NCBI GenBank assembly: GCA_012960755.1
Contig: DUAT01000144.1
Span: 124,001 to 188,000 of the forward strand
DNA from: Gammaproteobacteria bacterium
GTDB lineage: Bacteria; Pseudomonadota; Gammaproteobacteria; Pseudomonadales; Azotimanducaceae_A
Direction: 5' to 3'
DNA length: 64,000 nucleotides
The first letter of the stretch is position 1. Each line of letters starts with the position of its first letter. The translations under genes and the position numbers were made by a program. The notes beneath the pieces are model-generated. The model searched no databases, was not told the DNA's origin, and was given only the letters and a program-made list of their open reading frames with translations. Below, in pieces: positions 17,862 to 27,186 of the stretch.

Positions 17862-18611
17862 CTAGTTTGGCTGTCCAGCAGGCTGGTAGTTCTGGCAACG
17901 TCCTACATTCACCCAACCCGGTTCTGGTCGCCATTCGAGAATGGAATCCGCGAAAATCCCCTCTTTCGCCTCTACCTGTCGGATCACATTCTCGAGCTCC
18001 GCCTCCACAGCTGCTACCTGATCCGGGTTCAGCAGTCCCTGGTACTGGTATGCTGTAAACTCATCCTCGTCTTTGATGAAGTAGCTGCGATCAGGCTTCA
18101 CTATGAGATCAAGTGCCCAGTCTAGTGCGTCAAACCCAAACTGGCCGCGCCGTGCCGGTTCATGAAAGTCTACCTTCCAACCGGCATGCTCATAGGAATC
18201 ACGCTTCCACAGAACCGAGACATGATGAATTGCACCGACTTCCATGACATGAAGCTGCTCGTAGGGCAGCCACCGACCGGGTTCAAGTTTCCAGCTGTCT
18301 GCGGGCACTCGCAAGTTTAGCCCTGCATGCCAGGGCCAATGACAAATTGTATTCCACGGGAAATAAAATGACGCTCGCTCACCTTCGTCAGATACGACGT
18401 AGCCAGGCCTGGCCGACCAAACCCTTCCCTGGTGAACTTCGCGAAGCATGGCGCTATCGCCTGCCTTCCAAGTCTGCATCTTTGCGGTCCGTCGCAATGT
18501 GCCGGTGAGACCTTTTGATTCGAGTGTGGGAGAGCTTTCACTCTGCCCTGGATCCAGCCTTCGTCGATCCTGGAACGGTGACGGCAGATCGAAATTAGCT
18601 TTTGTGTTCAA
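17862..18611 (-). CDS. DUF402 domain protein
   Basis: Up to 249 residues if started at the TTG at 18611; the conserved domain begins only at about residue 45 (MQTWKAGDSAMLREVHQGRV), so the ATG at 18479 is an equally possible start. The DUF402 fold follows (RPGYVVSDEGERASFYFPW, VDFHEPARRGQFGFDALDWA, LDLIVKPDRSYFIKDEDEF), with the acidic residues that bind metal in the related nucleotide diphosphatases and FomD. Members of this family hydrolyse nucleoside diphosphates or related phosphoanhydrides; no substrate is evident here. It stands alone, 56 bp upstream of the DUF3604 operon on the same strand. Confidence 0.82.
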   Translation of the reverse strand: MNTKANFDLPSPFQDRRRLDPGQSESSPTLESKGLTGTLRRTAKMQTWKAGDSAMLREVHQGRVWSARPGYVVSDEGERASFYFPWNTICHWPWHAGLNLRVPADSWKLEPGRWLPYEQLHVMEVGAIHHVSVLWKRDSYEHAGWKVDFHEPARRGQFGFDALDWALDLIVKPDRSYFIKDEDEFTAYQYQGLLNPDQVAAVEAELENVIRQVEAKEGIFADSILEWRPEPGWVNVGRCQNYQPAGQPN

Positions 18612-18708
18612 AGTCTAAACACGGCTGAAATTAAAATACCTGTAATCCGCATCGTTTTTGAAACGGCTATCTGACTGTTTGCCGGTACGGTTCTAGACCC
18701 AGTCCTTA

Positions 18709-18756
18709 AATCAGCTTTTAGATCCGCTTTTAGATCAGTTCTCAAATCAATGTTTG
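18709..18756. repeat. degenerate 12-bp tandem repeat, about 3-4 units
   Basis: Units read aatcagctttta, gatccgctttta, gatcagttctca and a weaker fourth. On the minus strand they would encode repeated Asp-Leu-Lys-Ala. It lies upstream of the DUF402 gene; it could be a spacer or part of its leader. Confidence 0.7.
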
Positions 18757-18961
18757 ATAGAACAGTGGACTGACCCAGGGCTACCATCTTCATCATGTAC
18801 TCAATACCTTTAGTTCGCGACTTCTACCTATTTTGTATCCACTTTTTGTGCCACTTTGCGAAATATCATAAGCCATTGTTTTAAAAAGACAAAAACGATT
18901 AAACCACTAGAAAGGGATATTTTAGCGAACGGTATTGGCGACTAATGGACTATATGGCGAG

Positions 18962-18990
18962 AAAATATTGCGATATTTTCGCAATATTTT
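18962..18990. terminator. perfect 11-bp inverted repeat, likely terminator of the PepSY gene
   Basis: Arms AAAATATTGCG and CGCAATATTTT are separated by 7 bases (ATATTTT). It starts 42 bp beyond the stop of the minus-strand PepSY gene and ends in a T-run on either strand. The stem is AT-rich, weak for a classical terminator, so an operator role is an alternative. Confidence 0.5.
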
Positions 18991-19031
18991 TCTAATCTGT
19001 CACGTTTTGCCCGATGAATCAGACAAATAGA

Positions 19032-20468
19032 CTACCCTTTTGATTTGAGTTGTCGGCTCCCTATGATGACCGAGGTAATCGAGAAGAGAAATCCGATACC
19101 ACAGAGGAAAATCACTACCAGATCCCACAACAGTCCTCTTTCAATCAGGAAGGAGAAATCCAGGCTATGAAGCCCATGATACAACCAGCGTTCTAATCTG
19201 GATCCATCGGTGTGCCGGGTTACCACCTCCCCTGTAACCATGTCCAAATGAAACCAGGTGGATTCTTCATCGTCGAATTTGACCCGCAATACCGGTAACG
19301 GGCGATACTGATTGTGACGCGAGTAATAATAGTCATCGTAGTTACCAAGCACCTGCACATCAACAATTCGATCATCCGGTAGCAACAAAGGAATCGCGGC
19401 CTTGATTCTGTCTCGTAGATAGTCGGGTCTGGTTTGACGATCAGTGGCTGAATACGAGAACACGAGATGGCTTTGGCCCGCGATTCGTTGCCACGTTACC
19501 TCTTTGAGCCTGTCCAGTTTCTGTGAGTCGAGCCAGGAATCTATCGACACATCAACGGGAAAACTTCCCCTGTAGCGGTTGACCTGCTGAGTGACTGACG
19601 ACGGGGAAGCGAATATCCCCCATGGGCCCATTGACATCAAACCACTGAAAATAAAAGTGCTGATAAACACCAGGCACAGCAAGCCCAGAATATGATGCCA
19701 TTTGGCAACACCCTTGTAGGGAGACACTGCGTTACCCTTGACCCGATTTTTCAGGCGCAGCCGCATCGTGCCGATGATGCCTCCGGTGACAACCGAAAAA
19801 ATGCCCGTCATTGACAGAACAATGATCACATCCACCCACAAATCAGCGTGGCGCCTTAGTTGTACCGGATAAATCCAGTGTAAAGTTGATCCAAGCCAGT
19901 TCCAGAAACGTTCACGCTTGTTGGTATCACGCACAACCTGACCCGTCAGGTCAGATACATAAAGAACAATCCCTTGCCCTCCTGCAATAGACACCTTGTG
20001 CAAAGGGCGGTGCTTGTGCAGACCCGCTGAAACGGTCCACTGGTCCATGTCTATTTTCTGCTCATAGGTTGGTGCCCCTGCTGACGCGAATCCGGAAGAT
20101 CGCACTGCGGTCAGGGCCTGATGCTCGTTCGAGTTTCGGAAGAGTTCACCGGTATCTGCGTAAACAGATTTCAACTGACCCGCACTGTTACTGAACTGGT
20201 AGGCTGGCCGATCAGCTATTGATGTGAGTTTAAGTTCAACAACCGGGCCATCTAACTGACCCAGGGACTGACCCAGGGACATTGCTTCTTCAGCTGAAAC
20301 CAGGATTTTATCCATCTTCAGATCAGGCAAAGCAGCCAAACGTTCCTGCTCGGTTAACCGCGGATAATCGACATACATCATGACAATGCCCGAACCGAAC
20401 CACATCGCAAAAAAGAGGCACATAACGACGCCCAGCCAACGATGAACCAGGAACAATAACCGCTTCAT
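19032..20468 (-). CDS. PepSY-associated transmembrane protein
   Basis: 478 residues starting MKRLLFLVHRWLGVVMCLFF, the HRWLG entry helix of the PepSY_TM family. Further membrane segments lie near 215-240 (VIIVLSMTGIFSVVTGGIIG), 258-280 (HHILGLLCLVFISTFIFSGL) and at the C-terminus (LLWDLVVIFLCGIGFLFSIT). Between them are periplasmic PepSY-like parts (VYADTGELF; STWFHLDMVTGEVVTRHTDG). Several His residues in helices (HRWLG, WHHILGL) are typical; some members are ferric-siderophore reductases of the inner membrane. It lies 190 bp downstream of a TonB receptor on the same strand, so reduction of imported iron is a reasonable inference. Confidence 0.9.
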   Translation of the reverse strand: MKRLLFLVHRWLGVVMCLFFAMWFGSGIVMMYVDYPRLTEQERLAALPDLKMDKILVSAEEAMSLGQSLGQLDGPVVELKLTSIADRPAYQFSNSAGQLKSVYADTGELFRNSNEHQALTAVRSSGFASAGAPTYEQKIDMDQWTVSAGLHKHRPLHKVSIAGGQGIVLYVSDLTGQVVRDTNKRERFWNWLGSTLHWIYPVQLRRHADLWVDVIIVLSMTGIFSVVTGGIIGTMRLRLKNRVKGNAVSPYKGVAKWHHILGLLCLVFISTFIFSGLMSMGPWGIFASPSSVTQQVNRYRGSFPVDVSIDSWLDSQKLDRLKEVTWQRIAGQSHLVFSYSATDRQTRPDYLRDRIKAAIPLLLPDDRIVDVQVLGNYDDYYYSRHNQYRPLPVLRVKFDDEESTWFHLDMVTGEVVTRHTDGSRLERWLYHGLHSLDFSFLIERGLLWDLVVIFLCGIGFLFSITSVIIGSRQLKSKG

Positions 20469-20658
20469 TTTTTTCGGTCAGCCACACTAGTAGTCCACGC
20501 GAGCAGGCTTTGGCAGCTCAAACCAGGGTTAACTAATTTTTGTCCGGAAGCAGAACTGTGAGTGTTATTTACTTCGATATATGATTGATTCATAAACTAA
20601 CTATGTTAATCAGTCGCGTGAAGTGTTCGAAATACATGACTTACCGGTCAGGAACTAA

Positions 20659-22827
20659 CTAGAATGTGAATCTTGCCGTCACTTCATAGCTACGTGGTTT
20701 ACCAAATATCCACTGATCAGGCGTGTATTGCGATAAGACATAGTTGTCCTCATCAGTCAGGTTTCTTGCATACAACATGACAATTGCGTGTTCATTGATC
20801 TTCCAACTTAAACTACTGTCAACCACTGTGTATGAGGGTAGCTCCTGGGTATTCGCATCGTTCCCATAACGGCTGTCTACATAACGCAAGCCACCACCCC
20901 ATTTAAACCGGGATGTGGGAGACCAGGTGAGCCATAGATTTGCAGTTTTCTCTGGCACATTTCTCGGCGTGTTACCCGACAGGGAAACACCACCAGAATA
21001 GAATTCATCAAATTGAGCATCTACCCAGGCTGCATTTACATCCAGAATAAGAGATTCAGTCGGGTTAATGCGAAAAGTCAACTCAACACCATCGGAGCTC
21101 TGTTGACCAATTTGCTCTGTTACCGCCGAGGCCGGTCGCCGCGTGAGTAGATCTTTCTTGGTGATATCGAAATAGGCGATTGTGTATTCAGCCCGACCAC
21201 CGAGAAATTGTTGTTTTATACCGACTTCGTATTGACGGCCCTGACTCAGGTCAAAGTCTTTTCTCGAGGCACTGATTGTCACCGGTGAAGTGACCGGGTC
21301 CACCGCTTGACTCGCTTGTGCGTAAAGGTTCATTAAGGGCGATAACTGATACACGAGACCCGCTCTCCAGGTGAATTCCGAAAAGTCCGTATCAAAGGCG
21401 GCGGAGGGTGAGGCGCCAATCGCATAATCAAACCGGTCAAAATCTATCTGGTCGTAACGGCCTCCGAGGACCAGGCTCACTTGTTCGGTTATCCGCCACA
21501 CATCGTCAACAAAGAATGCAATTTGCTTGGTCTCGGTTTTGTAATCCAGTATCGTGGGAATAGTAGCTGACGGGACCCTGCCCGGATCAAATCCGTCTAC
21601 CGTAACGCTATCTGATACACCGAACCCCCCGGTCGCAAAGTTATCGTAGTATTTCAAATCGATGCTGTTTACCTCGGCTCCAAGGGTTAACTTGTTGGAC
21701 ATTAAGCCCCAATTCGATTCGATAAGAAAATCACCACGGGTTCCGAGTTGCTGCTGGTCGTGGATAATCCCCAGGTAGAAAGCCCTGTCTATCCGATCAC
21801 TCGCGCCGTTATAGGCGTATTCTTCCAAATTCTGCCATTCGCGCTCAACGTCCAGGTAGTAGATGTCATGCCTGAAAGCGATATTTGGAGTCAGCTGCCA
21901 CTCGGTTTTCAAGCGTGTCCAGAGGTCCTCATATTCAACCGAACCATCACCATAATTGTAGTTCTGTTCACGGTGCGAGCTACTGGCTTTGCCATTGATC
22001 AAAGGTGTACCCCAGTAGGGGGCGTCTTCAATCTCTGCATAATCAATGGACAATTTCATGCTGAAGTCACTTGAAGGTTTAAACAACAGCGATCCAGCCA
22101 AAACGTTTCGAAGCGAGTCCGCCCGGTCAACATAACCGTCTTCCTCGTTATGGATGAGGTCAAGTTGAAATGCCCAGTGATCAGAAATCGTCGCACCGCC
22201 ACCTATGCCCAACCGGGTCTTACCAAAACTGCCTAATCCGATCTGCACATCAAAGTGACTCTGACCCAGCACGGGCGCTTTCGGGATGTAGTTAATCGTG
22301 GTACCCAGGGCACCAATACCATTGATCACAGACCCTGCACCCCTTAATACCTCAATCCGATCCAGAGTCCCGGTGTCAGCAGGAAAAGTTACGGTACCGG
22401 CAGTAATGTACAAACGGGTACCGTCATAAGTGACGAGACTGGAGTTATGTCCACTAAAGCCACGGGATGAAATAGAGGTCCCACCATTACCTGGACTTGC
22501 CGTCGCAGAAATACCGCTGGTCCGGGTGATAGCTGCCAATACACCATCGTCGCCCCTGGCAACCAATTCTGCCTGGGTAATCAGGTCGACACTGGCTGGC
22601 GTCTCAAACCCAGAGAGTCCGAGACGACCACCTGCTGAATTAACCTCATTGAGCCGCAGGCTACCAAGCTCCTGCCCAATAACTGTCACCTCTTCCATAT
22701 CAGATTCAGCCAATGCTGGCGAACCAATACCCAGGATCAACATACAAAAAAATACCGGAAGAACCAGTCTCGCAGACCAATTTCCCATAGCGGGACGCAA
22801 ACCCATTAACATCAGTAACCTCGTCAA
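20659..22827 (-). CDS. TonB-dependent receptor (siderophore-type)
   Basis: 722 residues. The signal peptide ends at about residue 40 (LILGIGSPALAES), followed by the TonB-box-like EEVTVIGQ. The plug domain includes GISATASPGNGGTSISSRGF and RIEVLRGAGSVINGIGALGT. The beta-barrel occupies residues about 180-722 and ends in Phe (EVTARFTF), as expected for an outer-membrane barrel; the C-terminal region has NLTDEDNYVL. This type imports ferric siderophores or similar ligands using TonB-ExbBD energy. The PepSY protein downstream supports iron. I looked for a Fur box upstream and found no convincing match. Confidence 0.94.
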   Translation of the reverse strand: MTRLLMLMGLRPAMGNWSARLVLPVFFCMLILGIGSPALAESDMEEVTVIGQELGSLRLNEVNSAGGRLGLSGFETPASVDLITQAELVARGDDGVLAAITRTSGISATASPGNGGTSISSRGFSGHNSSLVTYDGTRLYITAGTVTFPADTGTLDRIEVLRGAGSVINGIGALGTTINYIPKAPVLGQSHFDVQIGLGSFGKTRLGIGGGATISDHWAFQLDLIHNEEDGYVDRADSLRNVLAGSLLFKPSSDFSMKLSIDYAEIEDAPYWGTPLINGKASSSHREQNYNYGDGSVEYEDLWTRLKTEWQLTPNIAFRHDIYYLDVEREWQNLEEYAYNGASDRIDRAFYLGIIHDQQQLGTRGDFLIESNWGLMSNKLTLGAEVNSIDLKYYDNFATGGFGVSDSVTVDGFDPGRVPSATIPTILDYKTETKQIAFFVDDVWRITEQVSLVLGGRYDQIDFDRFDYAIGASPSAAFDTDFSEFTWRAGLVYQLSPLMNLYAQASQAVDPVTSPVTISASRKDFDLSQGRQYEVGIKQQFLGGRAEYTIAYFDITKKDLLTRRPASAVTEQIGQQSSDGVELTFRINPTESLILDVNAAWVDAQFDEFYSGGVSLSGNTPRNVPEKTANLWLTWSPTSRFKWGGGLRYVDSRYGNDANTQELPSYTVVDSSLSWKINEHAIVMLYARNLTDEDNYVLSQYTPDQWIFGKPRSYEVTARFTF

Positions 22828-22979
22828 GTGTTTTTAATGGGCGACCATATCAGCTATTGTTTGGTTCCGCAGCAGGGAACAGTGGCAGGAATACCAGCAA
22901 ATGAATGTTAGCTATTGGGAATAGTCGACTGGTTTACTGAGCCGCCGGGTCAGGCCGCTCGGTCAGAGAATAGCAGAAT

Positions 22980-23429
22980 TCAACCACTACCACCGGTTTC
23001 GTCTTTGATGTAACTCTCCAGTTCTTCAATCGCCAACGACTGCTCTTTGATGGTTAGCTTTAACAGATCACCAACCGTGATCAACCCCACCGTGTCAGTG
23101 CCATCTACAACCGGTAGGTGACGGATTCTATTGAGACTCATCAGCGACATGCATTTATCAATAGTGGTCTCTTCCCGAACGCTAACCACATCTTTCGTCA
23201 TAATGCCTGCGACGGTCGTCTCCTTTGACGACTTGTTTTTCAAAATGACCTTTCTGGCATAGTCACGCTCGGAAATAATGCCTGTCATATGAGCACTGTC
23301 GTCAACCACGACCAGTGCGCCCACTTCCTTCTCAGCCATCAGTTCTATTGCCTGATACACCGACTGGGACGCCTCAATTGTCCAGACATCCCTACCCTTG
23401 ATATCCAGCATTTCCTTTACTGTGTCCAT
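22980..23429 (-). CDS. tandem CBS-domain protein
   Basis: About 149 residues from the ATG at 23429, chosen over one 21 bases upstream because AAGGGG stands 7 bases before it. Two CBS modules fill the protein: residues about 10-65 (TIEASQSVYQAIELMAEKEV ... SERDYARKVIL) and 75-130 (DVVSVREETTIDKCMSLMSL ... GLITVGDLLKL). CBS pairs bind adenosine nucleotides and regulate partner proteins. The short C-terminal tail is acidic. It stands alone between the TonB receptor promoter region and the acyl-CoA synthetase gene. Confidence 0.92.
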   Translation of the reverse strand: MDTVKEMLDIKGRDVWTIEASQSVYQAIELMAEKEVGALVVVDDSAHMTGIISERDYARKVILKNKSSKETTVAGIMTKDVVSVREETTIDKCMSLMSLNRIRHLPVVDGTDTVGLITVGDLLKLTIKEQSLAIEELESYIKDETGGSG

Positions 23430-23600
23430 CACATTACCCCTTGAGCACAAACATCATAAATTATGGTTCAAAAAAGTTGGTGATTGCAATAGTTGATGCT
23501 GTGAAAGCCTATCTACTAAACGCGAATCGTTATATGGGATTTGGTTAATGTGCCAACGAGTTCTAGTACGCTAACGCGCCTATCCTGAGCGATTCCCTGT

Positions 23601-25226
23601 TTAAGCCATCCCCAACATTTCCAGGGCGGTTTGTTTCGCCCATTGATAATCCGCTTTGCCGTTGGCGGCTCTTTGCACGACATCGACGAAGAGAAGGTTT
23701 TTCGGCAGCTTATATCCAGCGAGATGTTCACGACAATGATCAAGTAATTGCGCCTCATCAATATTGTCAGATTTTTTCGACATGAGGCCAACAACCCGCT
23801 CCCCGAATCGCTCATCCGGCACACCCACCACAAGACAGTCTTCAATTTCTGCATGGCCTTTGACCACTTCCTCGACTTCTTCCGGGAAGACCTTTTCACC
23901 GGCGGTATTGATACACATCGAACCCCGCCCCAGCAGCGTCAGGCTCCCGTCTGCCTCGACAGTCGCGAAATCTCCCGGAAATATATACCGTACGTCCTCG
24001 ATTACGCGCACCGTTTTAGCTGTTTTTTCCGGGTCCTTGTAATAGCCTATCATGGCACTCTGGGTCGCAATCATACCCATTTCGCCTGACCCGGGTTCTA
24101 CTTCCTTGTCCTCATCATTAAATACCTTGACGTTTTCACCGATCGCAAACTTTGCCGTCGTCGCAGATTCTTCCCGGGTCGAAACAGATGAACCCATGCT
24201 CCCTTCTGTCGAGCCCATGGCATCAATCAACGTCATGTCGTTGTGCTTTAACAGACCAGACTTTATTTCCTGGGACCACATCACTCCGGATGAAATAATT
24301 AGGTTGACGCTGGAGATATCGTAAGGCTCGCCCTTGTCATGGGCTTCATCCAGCGCATTTAGCATCGGTCGTGCAAAAGCGTCACCAACAATGGTGACCA
24401 GGCTTGCCTTGTGTTGCTGTGCTTCTGACCAGAGCAGATGCGGGTCAAGACCCAGATGATTGACCGTCAGTGCAGCGCCACCAGCAATATTGGTCACCAT
24501 CGCACCAATCCACATACCTGTACCGTGCATAAGCGGGCAACACACCAGGCCTACGGGTAAGGCAGCTGCATCACGCGCCTGCATTATGACCCGCGGCAGA
24601 TCATTCGGAGTTGCAGCAGGCTCAATACCCAGTGCTGCACTGAATCCAGCCAGACCCTGACAATGTGCCCCATTTGAATACATCACGCCTTTCGGCATGC
24701 CCGTTGTGCCACCGGTATACAGCATGTAGATGTCGTCAGCTTTCCGGTTAATTCTTGCCATGGGGTCAGCCGTACTTAACGCCTCCTCAAAGGAAATTGC
24801 ACCTTCGAGCAAAGGAGCACCGGAGTCATCTTCGACCTGTATCAAGCAACGTACACCGACAAGCTTCTGCCGAATGCTTGCAATTCTGTCAGCATAGGCA
24901 CTCTGAAAGATCACAGCCTCTGCATCGGCATTGTTGAGCAGGTAAACCAGTTCTTCTTCTTTGTAACGGTAATTCACATTGACAGGGCAACCACGAAATT
25001 TGCAAATGCCGTGGTGGACTTCCAGGTACTCATTGCCATTGTGAAGCAGGATACCCGCCTTGCTGTTGGGTCCGAGGCCGTGCCCGGTCAGTATCGAAGC
25101 AATTCTTGCTGCCCTGTCATCATATTCCGACCAGGAACGTATTACATTGTCGCAAATCAATGCAGGGTCATCCCCGATAGTATCTGCAATGATTTCGTAA
25201 GCCGTTGCAAAGTGCCAGTCAGTCAT
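23601..25226 (-). CDS. acyl-CoA synthetase (AMP-binding, ANL superfamily)
   Basis: 541 residues. The phosphate-binding core is YTGGTTGMPKGVMYSNG (about residues 170-187), followed by the adenine motif region LIDAMGSTEGSMGS. The hinge is PGDFATVEADGSLTLLGRGS, and the C-terminal domain closes with LPKNLLFVDVVQRAANGKAD with the catalytic Lys in NGKADY. It adenylates a fatty or aryl acid and forms the CoA thioester. The substrate cannot be deduced. It lies 59 bp downstream of the NatB-like permease gene on the same strand and could be co-transcribed with that operon. Confidence 0.94.
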   Translation of the reverse strand: MTDWHFATAYEIIADTIGDDPALICDNVIRSWSEYDDRAARIASILTGHGLGPNSKAGILLHNGNEYLEVHHGICKFRGCPVNVNYRYKEEELVYLLNNADAEAVIFQSAYADRIASIRQKLVGVRCLIQVEDDSGAPLLEGAISFEEALSTADPMARINRKADDIYMLYTGGTTGMPKGVMYSNGAHCQGLAGFSAALGIEPAATPNDLPRVIMQARDAAALPVGLVCCPLMHGTGMWIGAMVTNIAGGAALTVNHLGLDPHLLWSEAQQHKASLVTIVGDAFARPMLNALDEAHDKGEPYDISSVNLIISSGVMWSQEIKSGLLKHNDMTLIDAMGSTEGSMGSSVSTREESATTAKFAIGENVKVFNDEDKEVEPGSGEMGMIATQSAMIGYYKDPEKTAKTVRVIEDVRYIFPGDFATVEADGSLTLLGRGSMCINTAGEKVFPEEVEEVVKGHAEIEDCLVVGVPDERFGERVVGLMSKKSDNIDEAQLLDHCREHLAGYKLPKNLLFVDVVQRAANGKADYQWAKQTALEMLGMA

Positions 25227-25285
25227 ATCAATTACTCCACGAGTGAATCACCATATAAACGCCATCGAGGGTACAATGTCCAGAA

Positions 25286-26449
25286 TCAGGCGCGGATAAT
25301 TGATTCCTTCTGGAAGAGTCTCGCGGTCACGAGGACCAGCGCCAGGCCAAGGACGATTCCCGAAAGAGCAGAGTAGACATAGGCCATCGCTGGTACCTCC
25401 TTGGCACCCAGCACATCTACAACCAGAATATGCTGGCCTAACATGGGCACCGCAAACATCCAGTCCTGTGTTGCTATCGGACTGAATGTCAGGTACAGGG
25501 ATGGCACCATGGGAATAAGCATCAGCAAACCGATGTAACTCTGCGCGTCTTTGAATGACTTGGCGAAAATGCCCAGCAGCAATTGCATGCTGGTAGCCAG
25601 AAATGCCAGCGGCAAGGTGGCGACAATCATCAATAAAATCTGGCTGCCAGTGACATGGAAGTTCAGCCCGATTTCACCCAGCGGCACCTGGGCCAGTGCC
25701 AGGATGCAAAGCACCAGCGTCATCACCATACCCGTCGCGGCAAATACACTCGACGCCAGCCATTTACCAATCACTATTTCATGGCGCTCAACCGGGTTGA
25801 TCAGCAACGGCTCTAGTGTCTTTCGTTCTCTTTCTCCCGCCGTGGTATCAATCGCGATACCCATGCCGCAAACAAATGCCGACATGATAATGTACATAGG
25901 AATAAAATTAAGTGCCGCAGCAGCGCGTTGTTGTTTGCTGGCAACATCAATGTCTTCTGCGATCACGACGCGAATAACCTCTGGTGAAACTCCCCGGGCG
26001 ATCATCCGTAAAGAGGCGATACCCGCATTATAACGACGAACCAGATCCTTAAAATGCCGTACTGTTGCCGCGGCATCAGTACGGGAGCCATCATTGACAA
26101 TTTCTATGGCCGCAGTTTTTGACTCGCTGAATTTTTTCTGATAGTTGTCTGGGATAATCACCACCAGCTCTTCTTTCTTATCAACAATCGCTTGCCGGGG
26201 ATCACCTGTGAACGTTTCTACTTTGACGTCCTGCTCTTTCAACCACTTGATAAATGTTGGTGCGTTTTCCATCCCGACAATGGGAATCACTTTTTGTTCA
26301 GCCGATGTTCTGATATTGATAATCGCAGTCATCATGCCATATACGAGAACCGGTGCCAGAATCGGAAAAAAAAAGGCAGACATCAGGGAACGCCTGTCCC
26401 GACGGCCGTCTTTTATTTCTTTTCGGAAGACGATACTGATTGGGTGCAT
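25286..26449 (-). CDS. ABC transporter permease, NatB-type
   Basis: 387 residues. The first membrane helix is near residues 22-45 (LMSAFFFPILAPVLVYGMMT), a large extracytoplasmic loop runs to about 190, and five or six helices fill the C-terminal half. The loop after the second helix, TAGERERKTLEPLLINPVER, is a signature of ABC2/NatB and gliding-type export permeases. The ATG shares one base with the stop of the ATPase gene (TAATG), so the two are coupled. NatAB of Bacillus exports sodium; many proteobacterial relatives are untested, so the substrate is open. Confidence 0.92.
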   Translation of the reverse strand: MHPISIVFRKEIKDGRRDRRSLMSAFFFPILAPVLVYGMMTAIINIRTSAEQKVIPIVGMENAPTFIKWLKEQDVKVETFTGDPRQAIVDKKEELVVIIPDNYQKKFSESKTAAIEIVNDGSRTDAAATVRHFKDLVRRYNAGIASLRMIARGVSPEVIRVVIAEDIDVASKQQRAAAALNFIPMYIIMSAFVCGMGIAIDTTAGERERKTLEPLLINPVERHEIVIGKWLASSVFAATGMVMTLVLCILALAQVPLGEIGLNFHVTGSQILLMIVATLPLAFLATSMQLLLGIFAKSFKDAQSYIGLLMLIPMVPSLYLTFSPIATQDWMFAVPMLGQHILVVDVLGAKEVPAMAYVYSALSGIVLGLALVLVTARLFQKESIIRA

Positions 26450-27186
26450 TACTCCTCCCTTTCCACAACGACGCGCTCTACCAGTTTGATAAATGCCTCT
26501 TCCAGGTTCTCTTCCCCGGATTTTTCACGTATCTCATCAGTGGTACCACTCGCTACGACGGTACCTTCTGAAATAATCACAATCTGGTCGCAGAGCCGGG
26601 AAACCTCATGCATCACATGGCTTGAGAACAGCACCGACACACCCTGGAGTTTCAGTTCCTGAATCAGCTCCCGCACCGTTCTTGCGGTCATCACATCAAG
26701 CCCATTGGTCGGTTCATCCAGCAGCACATTGCGGGGTTCATGGATCAGGGCTCTTGCCAGGCATACTTTGGTTTTCTCACCTTGCGAAAACCCCTCAACA
26801 GGTCTGTCAGCAATGGACTCCATAGCTAAAAGCTTGATTAATTCAGTGGCTTTTTTCTCAAGGGTATTTTCATCAACCTGGTGCAGGCGGCCGAAATACT
26901 CAATATGTTCACGTGCCGTCAAACGCACATACAGACCCTGGTTGTCTGGCAGGACCCCGATACTTTTCTGTGCTTGCCTGGGAACTTGCCGGATATTCAG
27001 GCCATCAACAAAGGCATTGCCTTCATCCGGGACAACCAGCCCATACAGCACCCGCAGGGTCGTTGACTTGCCCGCACCATTTGGACCCAGCAAACCCGTC
27101 ACCTGGCCATTTTCAGCAATAAACGAAACGTCCTTCAGAGCCTCGACTTCTCCGAAGGACTTTCTTAATGATTGAACTTCAATCAC
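26449..27186 (-). CDS. ABC transporter ATP-binding protein, NatA-type
   Basis: About 245 residues from a GTG at 27186, giving IEVQSLRKSFGEVEALKDVS at the N-terminus. Longer readings upstream would only add a basic stretch that overlaps the peptidase gene by 130 bases. Walker A is LGPNGAGKSTT, the Q-loop region is VLPDNQGLYVRLTAREH, the signature is FSQGEKTKVCLARAL, and Walker B is NVLLDEPTNGLDV. It drives the adjacent NatB-type permease. The GTG lies within the last bases of the upstream S33 peptidase gene (8-bp overlap), indicating coupled expression. Confidence 0.93.
   Translation of the reverse strand: MIEVQSLRKSFGEVEALKDVSFIAENGQVTGLLGPNGAGKSTTLRVLYGLVVPDEGNAFVDGLNIRQVPRQAQKSIGVLPDNQGLYVRLTAREHIEYFGRLHQVDENTLEKKATELIKLLAMESIADRPVEGFSQGEKTKVCLARALIHEPRNVLLDEPTNGLDVMTARTVRELIQELKLQGVSVLFSSHVMHEVSRLCDQIVIISEGTVVASGTTDEIREKSGEENLEEAFIKLVERVVVEREE

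Larger units (their letters stand above)
18612..19031. other. 420-bp AT-rich intergenic region
   Basis: No convincing gene. A 62-codon minus-strand open frame here owes part of its length to a 12-bp tandem repeat and I do not call it. The region also holds a perfect 11-bp inverted repeat near the PepSY gene end. The DUF402 promoter probably lies in the left half. Confidence 0.5.

Noticed and set aside
18608..18796. 62-codon minus-strand frame before DUF402
   Set aside because: Its middle is generated by the 12-bp tandem repeat; no ribosome site or family.
22828..22979. Fur box upstream of the TonB receptor
   Set aside because: No adequate match to the 19-bp inverted repeat; regulation by iron remains only an inference from gene content.
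23516..23899. 127-codon minus-strand frame overlapping the acyl-CoA synthetase 3' end
   Set aside because: It is a second frame over well-conserved synthetase sequence and has no features of its own.
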